This document shows positions 28,101 through 35,946 of a stretch of DNA of 64,000 nt, piece after piece. Each line of letters starts with the position of its first letter. Position 1 is the first letter of the stretch. The stretch spans positions 372,001-436,000 of the forward strand of contig NZ_BNAG01000004.1 of assembly GCF_014653175.1 (NCBI RefSeq), written 5' to 3'. A program made the position numbers and the translations under genes. A model generated the notes under the pieces. The model was not told the DNA's origin. It saw only the letters and a list, made by a program, of their open reading frames with translations, and did not search any database. This DNA comes from Roseivirga thermotolerans (lineage in GTDB: Bacteria; Bacteroidota; Bacteroidia; Cytophagales; Cyclobacteriaceae).

Positions 28101-29731
28101 CCGAAACCTCTCCTGTAATAGTCTATAAAGCCACTATGGAGAGCGAAAATGATAATCAGGGCAATAACATAGCAGCGTTTGAAGAACAAGTCTTCTTCAA
28201 CCTTAGAGAAACACGGTATACCAACGCTACGGCCAATCAATCGACCCTGGCCGATGACAATTGTACTACCTGTAATGAGGTGAGTCGAACCAATGGCAGT
28301 TTGGCTGCCAATCGCATAGGAGCTGCTCTGCTATTGGATGTTATGCCAGGCGATGAATTGGATATTGAAGTATGGGCCTACAATGAAGGAGGAATCTCTA
28401 CCGGAACTTCGCGCATTAGCAGTACTACTCTGGTAACTGCTTTGGTATCTGCTTTTGTGCCGGGCGGTTCGGGCACCGACCTTTATACCCAAACCAACAG
28501 TGTATTTACCGGAGTAAGTAGTTATCTGACTGGGGGAGGAAGCTCGGGTACCACCACTCCCTTTGCATTTCTTAATTACATTGTTTTCGATAATAATTTT
28601 AATCGTGTGGCATCAGGTCATCAACGGGTGAGTAGTGTGCTCAATGCCAAACATTTATTAACTTTGAACAACGTTAACATTACCCAGAAGGGGTATGTAT
28701 ACATATGGGTGAGTAATGAGAGTAATCAGAACCACAATACCTACTTTGACGACCTGAAGGTAACCCATACCAAAGGGCCTGTATTGCAGGAAGATCATTA
28801 TTATCCTGGTGGTGCGACAATATCCGCCCTCAGTTCGTCCGCTCCGCTATCTAAACCTAACCAGTTTAAGTATCAGGGTAAGGAACTCGAATCAGATTTT
28901 GATTTGAATTTGTATGACTTCAATGCAAGAATGTATGATGGGCTGTTAGTTAGGACATTACAGATAGATCCTCATTCAGAGAATTATCTCAACCTCTCAC
29001 CATATCATTGGGCAGGCAATAATCCTGTTACAAATATTGACCCTGATGGTAAAGACTGGTTCAGGTATACAGACGATGATGGTAATGAGTCGGTTGTTTG
29101 GCGAGAAGGAAGTGATAAGACAATTGAAATAGATGGAAATACCTATAACAACATAGGAAGTGGATATGTCAAGAAGGGAGACGATGGTACGATCAATATT
29201 TACTATCAAAATGAGATATTTGCTACAATTGACCCAAACCAAGAGGTAGGTAGTGATCCTGCAAGATTAGCTGCTCTCCATCAATTAGTTGACCCTGATC
29301 AAGATGTAGGTTATAACTCCATGACTCCTCAATGGGAAATGTTCTTCTTAGCTGTTGAAGTGTCGCTAGAGATTGGTGCAGTTAGTGCTCCAGGTAAAGG
29401 GGGGAATGGTAGGACTGTTAGGCCAAGAGGGCAGGCTAGAGGTGTAAATAGAGCAACGGTTGAAAGTCTTGAAAGCTCAAGCAGAAGACTGGATAATGGT
29501 AGCGGGGCGAGAGTGTTTAAGAATGCAGGGAGTGCTGATAAGACTTTTAAGAAGCTAGCTATGCACTACAAACCATCTAAAATCAATACTTACAGTAATG
29601 GTACTAAGTATTTTAAAACTGGTGATGGCAGAACTATATCACTAAGGAAAAGCGGTAGTGGTGAGCCTACTATTAGTATTCAGAAAGAAGGGGTGAACAG
29701 ACAGACAAAGATTAGGTTTTCTAATGATTAG
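25112..29731 (+). CDS. DUF6443-type RHS repeat protein with C-terminal polymorphic toxin
   Basis: The start at 25112 gives a signal peptide (MKKIIQKIVFNESGRR...LKAQ); the longer frame upstream only overlaps the preceding gene. The 1539-residue product has Ig/PKD-like domains (about 25-190), a DUF6443 domain with YADGLGRPIQSV, many YD repeats (YEYSYDYSNRLTAAVYD, ITYDPNGNIQTL), a carbohydrate-binding-like segment, and the RHS core (RMYDGLLVRTLQIDPHSENYLNLSPYHWAGNNPVTNIDPDGKDW region). After DPDG about 225 residues form a variable tip ending in a strand-rich basic domain (YFKTGDGRTISLRK, TISIQKE, TKIRFSND), which suggests a small nuclease, without proof. The immunity gene starts within its stop. 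Confidence 0.85.
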   Translation: MKKIIQKIVFNESGRRLTLPLSLVLFFAFTLTSLKAQMTISGPTSVSCGSNYSYTQSGGSGTIIWDALNGTITTSNNTSASVTWYGSGGGTIMAEIQGSGAFPAFLNVNISGPAAPSVTSASGCPNTNIVLTANQTVRWYSASSGGTLLATGTTYTHNGTNSLTVYAAAFSGSCESSRVAATATVSCGGGTLNLVRSYTVQEPGHLTISAVQAQTSATDVLVTSSYADGLGRPIQSVSKQLSPDLKDVVSVTEYDNLGRALKQYLPFKSTSGTGTYKTGANTERASFYTAQYGTIDDDYAYSLVTTDNSPLNRTLKQMAPGQPWVGSNRGVSMDYRTNTSAESVVRWTAGTGETSIPTFAGYYSANKLSVVQSTDEQGNKVLEYTDLTGKVVLKKVQDSASPGSNHTGWLCTYYVYDVYGNLKTVIPPKAVQLISNDWSISTTESDELLFHYHYDDRNRMIVKKVPGAGKVEMVYDREDRLVLSRDGKQTTEAIWVFTKYDYLGRPVMSGTYSGSTARSTLQSTINSDDSAFEVRKTSATGYTLYHNYYVKPFSSLSSLNIESVTYFDDYSFTTKTFSSAYNSAMNGGTFADEQTPHYHVNGMSTGSKTKVLGQSTWLETVNFYDGKGRLLQTRSINHLGGEDIVTNKYDFSGKLLFTYIHHKNPAADDFSELRVLKKMTYDHAGRLTKVESRNINQESVFQTLTSNTYDALGQLTQKALGNNKQYVDYTYTIRGWLSQINNPASLGSDYFGMKLKYHDATDAVDMFNGNISEIEWSSTGDSHLKRYEYSYDYSNRLTAAVYDNLSNNTYDNDFSVTGITYDPNGNIQTLTRRGRVLNTAKNIDVLNYDYSSSDIGNKLTKVTDSGVKGKIGDFIDGSSATIEYTYDASGNMLTDLNKGISSNITYNRFNLPEYVNMGGGRTITYRYDASGAKVQKIANNNGTVVTTDYVGGFIYENNNLQHFAHEEGRVRKNSQGALVYDYFIKDHLGNTRTTFTTETSPVIVYKATMESENDNQGNNIAAFEEQVFFNLRETRYTNATANQSTLADDNCTTCNEVSRTNGSLAANRIGAALLLDVMPGDELDIEVWAYNEGGISTGTSRISSTTLVTALVSAFVPGGSGTDLYTQTNSVFTGVSSYLTGGGSSGTTTPFAFLNYIVFDNNFNRVASGHQRVSSVLNAKHLLTLNNVNITQKGYVYIWVSNESNQNHNTYFDDLKVTHTKGPVLQEDHYYPGGATISALSSSAPLSKPNQFKYQGKELESDFDLNLYDFNARMYDGLLVRTLQIDPHSENYLNLSPYHWAGNNPVTNIDPDGKDWFRYTDDDGNESVVWREGSDKTIEIDGNTYNNIGSGYVKKGDDGTINIYYQNEIFATIDPNQEVGSDPARLAALHQLVDPDQDVGYNSMTPQWEMFFLAVEVSLEIGAVSAPGKGGNGRTVRPRGQARGVNRATVESLESSSRRLDNGSGARVFKNAGSADKTFKKLAMHYKPSKINTYSNGTKYFKTGDGRTISLRKSGSGEPTISIQKEGVNRQTKIRFSND
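28438..28806 (+). repeat. 369-bp RHS recombination block, resident copy
   Basis: This stretch inside the RHS gene encodes the segment from LVSAFVPGGSG to YYP just before the RHS core. It recurs almost unchanged at 32678-33046, 34717-35051 (shortened on the left) and 36869-37237. The resident copy runs on with PGG where the other three read PFG, so the three downstream copies are closer to each other at that point. Confidence 0.92.
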
Positions 29732-30275
29732 GGAAATTGAAAATAAAGTAGAAATAAGAGCTATTCTTGATGTAATATCAGGGATAGCTTTTTCATTAGA
29801 ACTACCGGAAAGAATGGTGAAGTCCGCAAACTGGGATGAAAGATTCTTTAGATCATACGATCTTTTTTCCGAAAACTTTTACCCGCTGATTCAAGAACTG
29901 ATATTCAGACAAGAGAGTAAAATCTATCTGGTTGATGCAGATTTTGAATCTCCTCATAAACTACTCGAAATAGAATCATCAACTAGTTACCAAGAGTTTT
30001 TTTCTGTATTACATGACGAACTGAACCTTCCCAGCATCTGTAATCTGTTCTTTTTTGATAGAAATGGGGAATGGCTGGTTTATGCTGATACTTTTTATGA
30101 TCTGTTGGTTGCCAGTTTTAGTAAGCCTTTATATAAGTCTGAGGCAGTCAAAAGTCATTATCTGCTCAATAAGGAAGGGTTAAAGAGTTATCTAAAGGAG
30201 ATGGCTTCTCCGCGTGATATAGATGGTTTTGTATCAAAAATAGCTTCAAATTATCCGAGTGCATTTAATCAATGA
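29724..30275 (+). CDS. Probable immunity protein to the resident RHS toxin
   Basis: A 183-residue soluble protein with no signal peptide. Its ATG lies inside the end of the toxin gene (8-base overlap), the normal arrangement for a cognate toxin/immunity pair. It is acidic to neutral and mostly helical (DERFFRSYDLFSENFYPLIQELIF). I recognise no known immunity family. A cytoplasmic location would fit a toxin acting in the cytoplasm, such as a nuclease. The next gene overlaps it by four bases. Confidence 0.65.
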   Translation: MIREIENKVEIRAILDVISGIAFSLELPERMVKSANWDERFFRSYDLFSENFYPLIQELIFRQESKIYLVDADFESPHKLLEIESSTSYQEFFSVLHDELNLPSICNLFFFDRNGEWLVYADTFYDLLVASFSKPLYKSEAVKSHYLLNKEGLKSYLKEMASPRDIDGFVSKIASNYPSAFNQ

Positions 30276-30640
30276 AGCATTTAGCCCTCATTGTAGTAGT
30301 TTTTCTTTTTGCCTCCTGTGAGACAAAGAATGAAGAACGTAACGGGAGACCTGTGGGGATTATTTATATAGATGTCTTCGAGAAAGGTTACTACACTGTC
30401 AATGGCGATCGAATAGCCAGTGAAAAGCTGGAAGAAACCATCTCCACAGAAGCAGATGAGATCGAAAAACTGGGCTTTGCCAGAGATGAGATCATAGTCA
30501 ACATTGTCCCAACCCCTGAAGTGAAGGTGGTGCAAATTATTGATATACAGGTAGCGTTAAAAGAGTTGAAGCTTAGAAAGGTTTTCTATGGAGACCCAGA
30601 CGGAGCTACTGAGAAAGCTGTTCCTGGAAGAAGTCTTTGA
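30272..30640 (+). CDS. Lipoprotein resembling the ExbD/TolR periplasmic domain
   Basis: A 122-residue protein with a lipobox (LFASC, Cys16), starting in an ATGA overlap with the immunity gene. The mature part resembles the periplasmic domain of ExbD: GYYTVNGDRIASEKLEETI, then EIIVNIVPTPEVKVVQIIDI and LKLRKVFYG. The transmembrane helix with the Asp that ExbD needs is absent, so it cannot act as a proton channel part. The last dozen residues after VFYGD are read through the 3' end of the opposing XRE gene, so the natural C-terminus may have been replaced at a recombination junction. Confidence 0.6.
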   Translation: MKHLALIVVVFLFASCETKNEERNGRPVGIIYIDVFEKGYYTVNGDRIASEKLEETISTEADEIEKLGFARDEIIVNIVPTPEVKVVQIIDIQVALKELKLRKVFYGDPDGATEKAVPGRSL

Positions 30641-30971
30641 ACTTGTTTTTGGTGAGCATGCTGTCCACTACCCTGAACACCGCCTGCTTGTCATCGTCCC
30701 CCAGCTGGTCGATCATCTTCATGCGCTCCAGAACTGACTTGTCCCCGATGGTCACTTCACTGGGGACATCCCCCTCATAGTACACCACCTGGTCGATGGT
30801 CATGCCGAAGAACTTGGCCACTTTGGCCAGGGCATCCACGGACGGTTCCCGTTCCCCCTTTTCGATCTTGTTGTAGTTGGCAGGGTGCAGGCCAGCTGCG
30901 GCAGCCACTTCCTTTTGCAGCATCCCTTTTTTGGAACGAATCTCTTTGATGTTTAAACCGACCTGAAGCAT
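30606..30971 (-). CDS. XRE-family transcriptional regulator, intact copy
   Basis: 121 residues with an N-terminal helix-turn-helix of the Cro/C1 type (NIKEIRSKKGMLQKEVAAAAGLHPANYNKIEKG, PSVDALAKVAKFFGMTIDQVVYY) and a helical C-terminal part (MIDQLGDDDKQAVFRVVDSMLTKNKFKDF). It faces the toxin operon and overlaps the end of the ExbD-like gene by 35 bases. It is the only unbroken member of five related genes found between the RHS cassettes. By eye it is more GC-rich than the toxin genes around it. It may repress itself or neighbouring cassettes. Confidence 0.85.
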   Translation of the reverse strand: MLQVGLNIKEIRSKKGMLQKEVAAAAGLHPANYNKIEKGEREPSVDALAKVAKFFGMTIDQVVYYEGDVPSEVTIGDKSVLERMKMIDQLGDDDKQAVFRVVDSMLTKNKFKDFFQEQLSQ

Positions 30972-31036
30972 ATGAGGAACTTATAGAAAGCCCAAAGATA
31001 GTCTGAAAGTGAATTTTTATCAATATTGTAAATTTA

Positions 31037-31057
31037 TTGACTATTATAAGTTGTCAA
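31037..31057. promoter_or_regulatory. Candidate operator upstream of the intact XRE gene
   Basis: TTGAC and GTCAA form an inverted repeat with an 11-base AT-rich spacer, 66 bases upstream of the XRE start. XRE regulators often bind such sites in their own promoter. Only position and symmetry support this. Confidence 0.35.
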
Positions 31058-31073
31058 ATAATTTGCCGACAGT

Positions 31074-31361
31074 TTGAACTACTTTTCTGGAGATAAAATT
31101 CCTGATTTTTTGTTCGAAGAGTGCTTAGATTTGAGAAGAGATTTGTGGAAAGGGTTGCATAAGCCAATTTCTGTTAGATGGGAAATATTACAGAAAGTTC
31201 ATGATAAAACAGCCTTGGAAGCAGTGCTAAAAGACGGTGATCGCAGGTTGAAAAAAAAGTGTAAGCTGATTGAAGAACCTGGATACCCTAATTTTAAAAT
31301 TCCTTATATCAATAAGTCATTCTATCAACTCATAATGAAAAGATGTTTGGAGTTAAAATAG
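31074..31361 (+). pseudogene. Orphan immunity-like gene fragment
   Basis: An open frame of 95 residues beginning only at a TTG, with a stop shortly upstream (31059-31061), so the 5' part is probably lost. The content (FLFEECLDLRRDLWKGLHKPISVRWEILQKVHDKTALEAVL) is well-formed soluble protein and ends before a strong terminator. Its place between the resident XRE gene and the next XRE remnant suggests a leftover from an older toxin/immunity cassette. No family recognised. Confidence 0.45.
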
Positions 31362-31431
31362 GATAACAAATAATGACTGCCCACCATTAGTTCTCCTTTG
31401 CAAGATAGTGCGATCATTATCACATAAAATT

Positions 31432-31453
31432 AAACCCATCTTCGGATGGGTTT
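31432..31453. terminator. Bidirectional terminator between immunity remnant and XRE remnant
   Basis: AAACCCATC and GATGGGTTT flank a TTCG tetraloop, followed by T-rich sequence. The next gene on the minus strand ends at 31459. Confidence 0.8.
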
Positions 31454-31458
31454 TTTAT

Positions 31459-31825
31459 TTACACGTCCTGTAGTACGTTGGATAGCGTATCTTTGAGCTT
31501 CTTTTTGCCGATGAAGGCATCAAGGATGGTAAAGAGCGTTTTGCGCTCATCCTCTGGTAGCTGGTCTATCATGGCCACCCGTTCCATTAATCCCTTGTCA
31601 TAAGAGTTCACATCCTCCAGGGCACTATCAGTGAAAAGCTTGGCCAGGGAAACCCCCAAAGCCTTGGCGATTTTAGGAACCGTGGCAAAAGAAGGGTCAG
31701 TCTTGCCGTTCTCGATCCTGGAATATTGGCCTTGTCCAGTCCAGCCTCCATGATCACCTCTTTTTGTGAAAGCCCTTTAGCCGACTAGCCGACCTGATGC
31801 GCTTGATCTGTTCTCCTAACTCCAT
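31459..31825 (-). pseudogene. XRE-family regulator, frameshifted copy 2
   Basis: From ATG at 31825 the frame reads MELGEQIKRIRSA, shifts into a second frame (KGLSQKEVIMEAGLDKAN), and shifts again into RIENGKTDPSFATVPKIAKALGVSLAKLF, which continues to the stop at 31459 as ERVAMIDQLPEDERKTLFTILDAF. Together these rebuild a complete Cro/C1 helix-turn-helix protein of about 120 residues, similar in length and layout to the intact copy at 30606. At least two indels inactivate it. Confidence 0.75.
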
Positions 31826-31850
31826 TTGATGCTCATTAATACAACAAAAA

Positions 31851-31910
31851 ATAGATAGTTAGCCATCTATCGCAAATCATAGATTTATTTAGTTGTCTAT
31901 TAACACAACT
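31851..31910. promoter_or_regulatory. Two candidate XRE operators
   Basis: Two inverted repeats, each with an 8-base spacer, lie upstream of the broken XRE copy: ATAGAT/ATCTAT (31851-31870) and AGTTGT/ACAACT (31891-31910). The equal spacing suggests paired repressor sites. Confidence 0.4.
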
Positions 31911-31921
31911 ATAAATATCTC

Positions 31922-32221
31922 GCGCTCTACTTTTTAGGAAAAGAAGCTGGCATAAATGGGGCTATCCGTTTTATAGCAACAATTTATTGTATCCTACAAG
32001 TTTTCAGGAACTATACTAGATTACAGATATTCGTTAGAAACAATTTTAAGCTGAAAAGGTCACAGTACATTCCTCTGATCTTAACGACTATAATTGTTGT
32101 GCTATTAGTGCTGTTGGTATTGAATGATTATTTAAGTCGGTTTGTGATATTTGGCACAATCCTTATGGGTGTAGGGTTTATTCTTTTCGAAGGATACCAA
32201 ATTTTGAAAAGAAGAGTCTAG
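31922..32221 (+). pseudogene. 3' fragment of a small membrane protein gene (immunity-like)
   Basis: The frame is open for 100 codons with no start: ALYFLGKEAGINGAIRFIATI, then CILQVFRNYTRLQIFVRNN, two hydrophobic helices (YIPLILTTIIVVLLVLLVL and FVIFGTILMGVGFILF) and an end EGYQILKRRV. Its first 63 bases are identical to 39920-39982, where the same gene has its 5' end but lacks the rest. Joined, they give a membrane protein of about 124 residues. It is probably an immunity protein whose gene was split by rearrangement. Confidence 0.6.
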
Positions 32222-32238
32222 GGGTTCTTCTTGATCAG

Positions 32239-32272
32239 AAACTCCCAATCGCTGTGTAGTGGTTGGGAGTTT
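32239..32272. terminator. Terminator between membrane-gene fragment and XRE copy 3
   Basis: AAACTCCCAA pairs with TTGGGAGTTT across a 14-base loop and continues in a T run. It serves the plus-strand fragment ending at 32221 and the minus-strand XRE remnant ending at 32275. Confidence 0.75.
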
Positions 32273-32274
32273 TT

Positions 32275-32619
32275 TTATGAGGCCAGTTTTTTGTGTGCAT
32301 CGGTCATCTGTGCATCCCGGAGCAGGGAATCCATGACCATTAGGATGCGTTCCCGTTCCTCTTTTGAGATGCTGCCCAGCACTTCCAGGCGGTAGAGCAT
32401 CTTCTTGTCAATTACCATGTTGGTAGAACCTATCAGGTAGTCCAGCGAAACCTCCAGTGCATCGGCCAGCTTCTTGAGCACATTGGCCTGTGGGATGCTG
32501 GCGCCCAGCTCGTAACAGGACAGGCTTTAGAGGTTCACCCCTTCGACCTGTTGGTCAGCTCCGATTTCGACAAACCCTTTTTGCTGCCTTGTCAGCCTGA
32601 TAAGCTCTGCGATGGTCAT
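32275..32619 (-). pseudogene. XRE-family regulator, broken copy 3
   Basis: ATG at 32619 reads MTIAELIRLTRQQKG. A homopolymer change then puts KSELTN out of frame, and a TAA falls where a residue is expected before SLSCYELGASIPQANVLKKLADALEVSLDYLIG. The rest is intact to the stop at 32275 (EERERILMVMDSLLRDAQMTDAHKKLAS). The first 155 bases of the gene, including the stop, match broken copy 5 near 36.8 kb, whereas the C-terminal halves differ. Confidence 0.75.
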
Positions 32620-32657
32620 AAATAAGAAGTTTTGTATTTAAAATCCCTTCTGTTGCG

Positions 32658-33987
32658 ATGATCAGACAAATCAAGAATGCTTTGGTATCTGCTTTTGTGC
32701 CGGGCGGTTCGGGCACCGACCTGTATACCCAAACCAACAGTGTATTTACCGGAGTAAGTAGTTATCTGACTGGGGGAGGAAGCTCGGGTACCACCACTCC
32801 CTTTGCATTTCTTAATTACATTGTTTTCGATAATAATTTTAATCGTGTGGCATCAGGTCATCAACGGGTGAGTAGTGTGCTCAATGCCAAACATATATTA
32901 ACTTTAAACAACATTAACATTACCCAGAAGGGGTATGTATACATATGGGTGAGTAATGAGAGTAATCAGAACCACAATACCTACTTTGACGACCTGAGGG
33001 TAACCCATACCAAAGGGCCTGTATTGCCGGAAGATCATTACTATCCTTTTGGTCTAAACATTCAGGCACTTAGTTCTACTGCTCCTTTGAGTAAGCCAAA
33101 CCAGTTTAAGTATAATGGTAAGGAAGAGCAGACAGACTTTGACTTGGACTGGTATGATTACGGGGCAAGGCAGTATGATCCACAAATTGGTAGATGGCTG
33201 GCTCCTGATCCTATGGCAGATGCCTACCTTGAGTTCTCGCCCTACACTTATGTTGCGAACAATCCGATAAAGTATATCGACCCTGATGGTAATATCATAA
33301 CCGATAAAGATGGGAATATAGTTTACTACAACTGGTGAACAAGTAAGTGTTCCGGCAATGCAGGTCTCTGATGTGACGAGAAATGCCGATGGCACTCAAA
33401 ATGCAACTTTCATTTCGAGAACATATGAGGTCGTAAATATTTTTGCTGATAATGGCACACCAATTGAGGCGTTAAGGCTGGTTGCAGCGGAGCAGATAGA
33501 GGCCACTTTTGATGCAGAAGGTAATTTGATTGGCAGTACTTCATCAGCTGTAAACAGTGAACAATGTGATTGCGGAGCAGACTGTCATGGTTATATTTTT
33601 ACGGATAATAGTTTGTGGATAAATGATGATCAGGTAGAAAAGCTTTTGGAGAATGACGGGTATTTGAGGAACCTTGATGAGGAAGATGCAAGTGCAGTTA
33701 TTTTCAAAAAAGGAGGTAATGTAGTGCATTCAGGAAAACGAAATGCAGATGGCACATATAACAATAATGCAGGTATTCTGACTACGGAGTATAATGTAAC
33801 ATTAGAAGGAGCTGCCAGAGGGCTTACGGATACTAGGAACCGCAGTAATGTTGAATTTGTGAGGAAGATATCGGCAAACAAGGCTTTGAATACAACCCTT
33901 GGTACTGTTGATAGTCGTGGCGTGAGAGTCATTAGTGATAAGAAAGAAATAGAACAATTTTTAAATCAGCTTACCGGTAATGATTAG
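32658..33987 (+). pseudogene. Displaced RHS tip 1 with papain/NlpC-like toxin, frameshifted
   Basis: The frame from ATG 32658 carries the 369-bp block, then a different RHS core (ARQYDPQIGRWLAPDPMADAYLEFSPYTYVANNPIKYIDPDG region) and stops at 33338. One extra base near 33327 separates it from the toxin frame (33358-33987), which would read on as IVYTTGEQVSVP. The toxin has DCHGYIFTDNSLWI with a likely catalytic Cys and VVHSG with a likely His, a pattern of papain-like or NlpC/P60-type hydrolases in RHS tips. There is no signal peptide, so the tip alone would not be secreted. Confidence 0.7.
32678..33046 (+). repeat. 369-bp RHS recombination block, copy 2
   Basis: Nearly identical to 28438-28806 and 36869-37237, with a handful of substitutions, for example GTATTGCCGG where the others read GTATTGCAGG. 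With the XRE 5' part to its left it belongs to a longer direct repeat of about 580 bp (32465-33046) shared with 36657-37237. Confidence 0.92.
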
Positions 33988-34591
33988 GACAAAGGTTTCA
34001 ATATTAGTCATGCTGTTTTTTGTATTTGGGTTGAACCTAAAAGCGCAAATGCTTACAGTTAAGAAAATTGATAAGGACAATTTAAAAGATGGAGGGCTTT
34101 TAATAAAGCCTACTTCAGACATAGACTCTAAAGAAGAGCTTTATAAAATTGTATTTAAGGGCTATGATAGTGATAAGGATATTTTGACATACCCTTTTGC
34201 AATTCCAGATACTGTGGATAAACTGTCTTTAATAAGGGAACTTCTGACTTTTGAAGGAGATCAAAGGTTGTGTGTGTTGCCCATATCTAATCACAACCCT
34301 TTGTCGTCACAAATATATATGGGGAATTTAAAGAGATATTCTTTGCAGCTTGAGGCCCTTTTTTTAATCAATCAGATTTATTTGGATGATCCATTCAAAT
34401 ACTCGGCATATCCTTTATTAAAAGATAATGAGGGGAATATGGAGAGTGTAGAAGGTAAGCTTATTGAACAAGCATATGAATACTATCGTGATTGGTTTGA
34501 AAAAGTAAAAAGTGTTGGTGGATTGGATCAAGCAAGGAAAGCGGGATTAGTTCCGCTCAGAAACGCACAAGCAATAAGCTGGTATAACTAA
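33980..34591 (+). CDS. Probable immunity protein to displaced toxin 1 (exported)
   Basis: 203 residues, starting 8 bases inside the toxin frame as expected for a cognate pair. A signal peptide (VSILVMLFFVFGLNLKAQ) predicts export, so the toxin probably acts in the periplasm; this suits a papain/NlpC-like wall- or protein-cutting domain. The mature chain is helical at the end (GKLIEQAYEYYRDWFEKVKSVGGLDQARK). No family recognised. The gene is unbroken although the toxin is frameshifted. Confidence 0.6.
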   Translation: MIRTKVSILVMLFFVFGLNLKAQMLTVKKIDKDNLKDGGLLIKPTSDIDSKEELYKIVFKGYDSDKDILTYPFAIPDTVDKLSLIRELLTFEGDQRLCVLPISNHNPLSSQIYMGNLKRYSLQLEALFLINQIYLDDPFKYSAYPLLKDNEGNMESVEGKLIEQAYEYYRDWFEKVKSVGGLDQARKAGLVPLRNAQAISWYN

Positions 34592-34609
34592 TAGGACTAT
34601 AAAGTAAAG

Positions 34610-34637
34610 AAACCAGCTTCGGAAACGTAGCTGGTTT
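34610..34637 (+). terminator. Terminator after immunity gene of cassette 1
   Basis: AAACCAGCT pairs with AGCTGGTTT and continues as T run. A near copy, with the same preceding bases AAAGAAACCAGCTTC, ends cassette 3 at 38328-38355. Confidence 0.8.
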
Positions 34638-34638
34638 T

Positions 34639-34714
34639 TTATTGATAAGCCGCCCTGGCTTTAGCATCCCTGAGCATGGCCTCCAGTGCAAAAGGATATG
34701 CTCACTGTCTTTAT
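34639..34714 (-). pseudogene. XRE-family regulator, 3' remnant (copy 4)
   Basis: Read on the minus strand, about 25 codons survive: DKDSEHIL in one frame and, after loss of one T, ALEAMLRDAKARAAYQ with a stop at 34639-34641. This is a typical XRE C-terminal helix (compare LLRDAQMTDAHKK of copy 3). The remnant is cut exactly where the RHS block begins at 34717. Confidence 0.65.
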
Positions 34715-34716
34715 CT

Positions 34717-35051
34717 GGCACCGACCTGTATACCCAAACCAACAGTGTATTTACCGGAGTAAGTAGTTATCTGACTGGGGGAGGAAGCTCCGGCACCACC
34801 ACTCCCTTTGCATTTCTTAATTACATTGTTTTCGATAATAATTTTAATCGTGTGGCATCAGGTCATCAGCGGGTGAGTAGTGTGCTCAATGCCAAACATT
34901 TATTAACTTTGAACAACATTAACATTACCCAGAAGGGGTATGTATACATATGGGTGAGTAATGAGAGTAATCAGAACCACAATACCTACTTTGACGACCT
35001 GAAGGTAACCCATACCAAAGGGCCTGTATTGCAGGAAGATCATTATTATCC
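34717..35051 (+). repeat. RHS recombination block, copy 3 (335 bp)
   Basis: Begins at GGCACCGACC, 34 bases inside the full block, and ends at the same ATCC point before the FG codons as the other copies. Its left edge touches an XRE remnant, so the junction differs from that of copies 2 and 4. Confidence 0.9.
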
Positions 35052-35946
35052 CTTCGGTCTCTCGATAAGTGCCTTGAGTTCTTCCGCTCCGCTCTCTAAA
35101 CCGAACAACTACAAGTTCAATGGCAAGGAGATTCAGGAAGAGTTCGATATCAATATATATGACTATGGAGCTAGAAACTATGATGCTGCCTTGGGCAGAT
35201 GGTTTAATGTTGATCCATTGGCCGATTTATACCTAGAAACTTCCCCTTATGGATTTGTAAAAAACAACCCTTTAGTAAATCGAGAAATTGATGGTAGATA
35301 CTTTGATGAAAAGAATGAAAAGACAGCTGCAAAAATGGAAAGAAGGGCTGAAAAGCAGGCATCAAAATTAGAGAGAAAGGCGGATAAGCGTGAGGCCAAA
35401 GGAAAAGATGTCGGTGATTTAAGAGAGCGCGCTTCAGAACTTCGACAGACTGCTGGTGATATTGTAGATATGAGAGGTTCTACTACTGAATTTCGTTTTG
35501 CAAAGTCTAGCGACAAGTCAAATACTGTAAGAGATGGTAATGGTAATGGACTACCGGTAACTTATCGAACAGGAGAAAACCAGATAACTATGTTCATGGA
35601 TAAGAAAACTAATTTTCATGAACCTAGACACGGTGGCCAAATAGCTAGAGGTGAATATGATATTGATCAGCAAGGCAACATAAGCTCGGGTTATGGAGCC
35701 TCGCATGAAATATCTGCTTATCGAGCCCAGTATGCATTAAGAGGTAAATTAATCTATGGTGTTGGTATCGATTTGGATCAAGTAGGCACTCTTTTACAAA
35801 TGGCACAGGGTGTGAATGTGCCAAAAAGAACGATGTCTAGTATATCAGGGATTAATATGGATTTTTTAAGGAATCTTGTTGATCAGCCAGGCCTCAATCA
35901 AAAGTATGTTTATAGAGACTACCCAGCTTCTTGGTGGGATAACTAA
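34717..35946 (+). pseudogene. Displaced RHS tip 2 with HExxH metalloprotease-like toxin
   Basis: The open frame has no own start; it enters the RHS block at GTDLYTQ, cut shorter on the left than the other copies. After YYPFG comes an RHS core (ARNYDAALGRWFNVDPLADLYLETSPYGFVKNNPLVN region), a charged helical linker (AEKQASKLERKADKREAKGKD), and a domain with FHEPRHGGQ, an HExxH zinc site, and SHEISAYRAQ that could supply the third ligand. It is therefore probably a zincin-type peptidase toxin. The toxin frame is intact but there is no start or signal. Confidence 0.7.

Noticed and set aside
34642-34716. N-terminal extension of displaced tip 2 from a TTG start
   Set aside because: The 25 residues are the antisense of an XRE remnant, so they are unlikely to be a genuine start.
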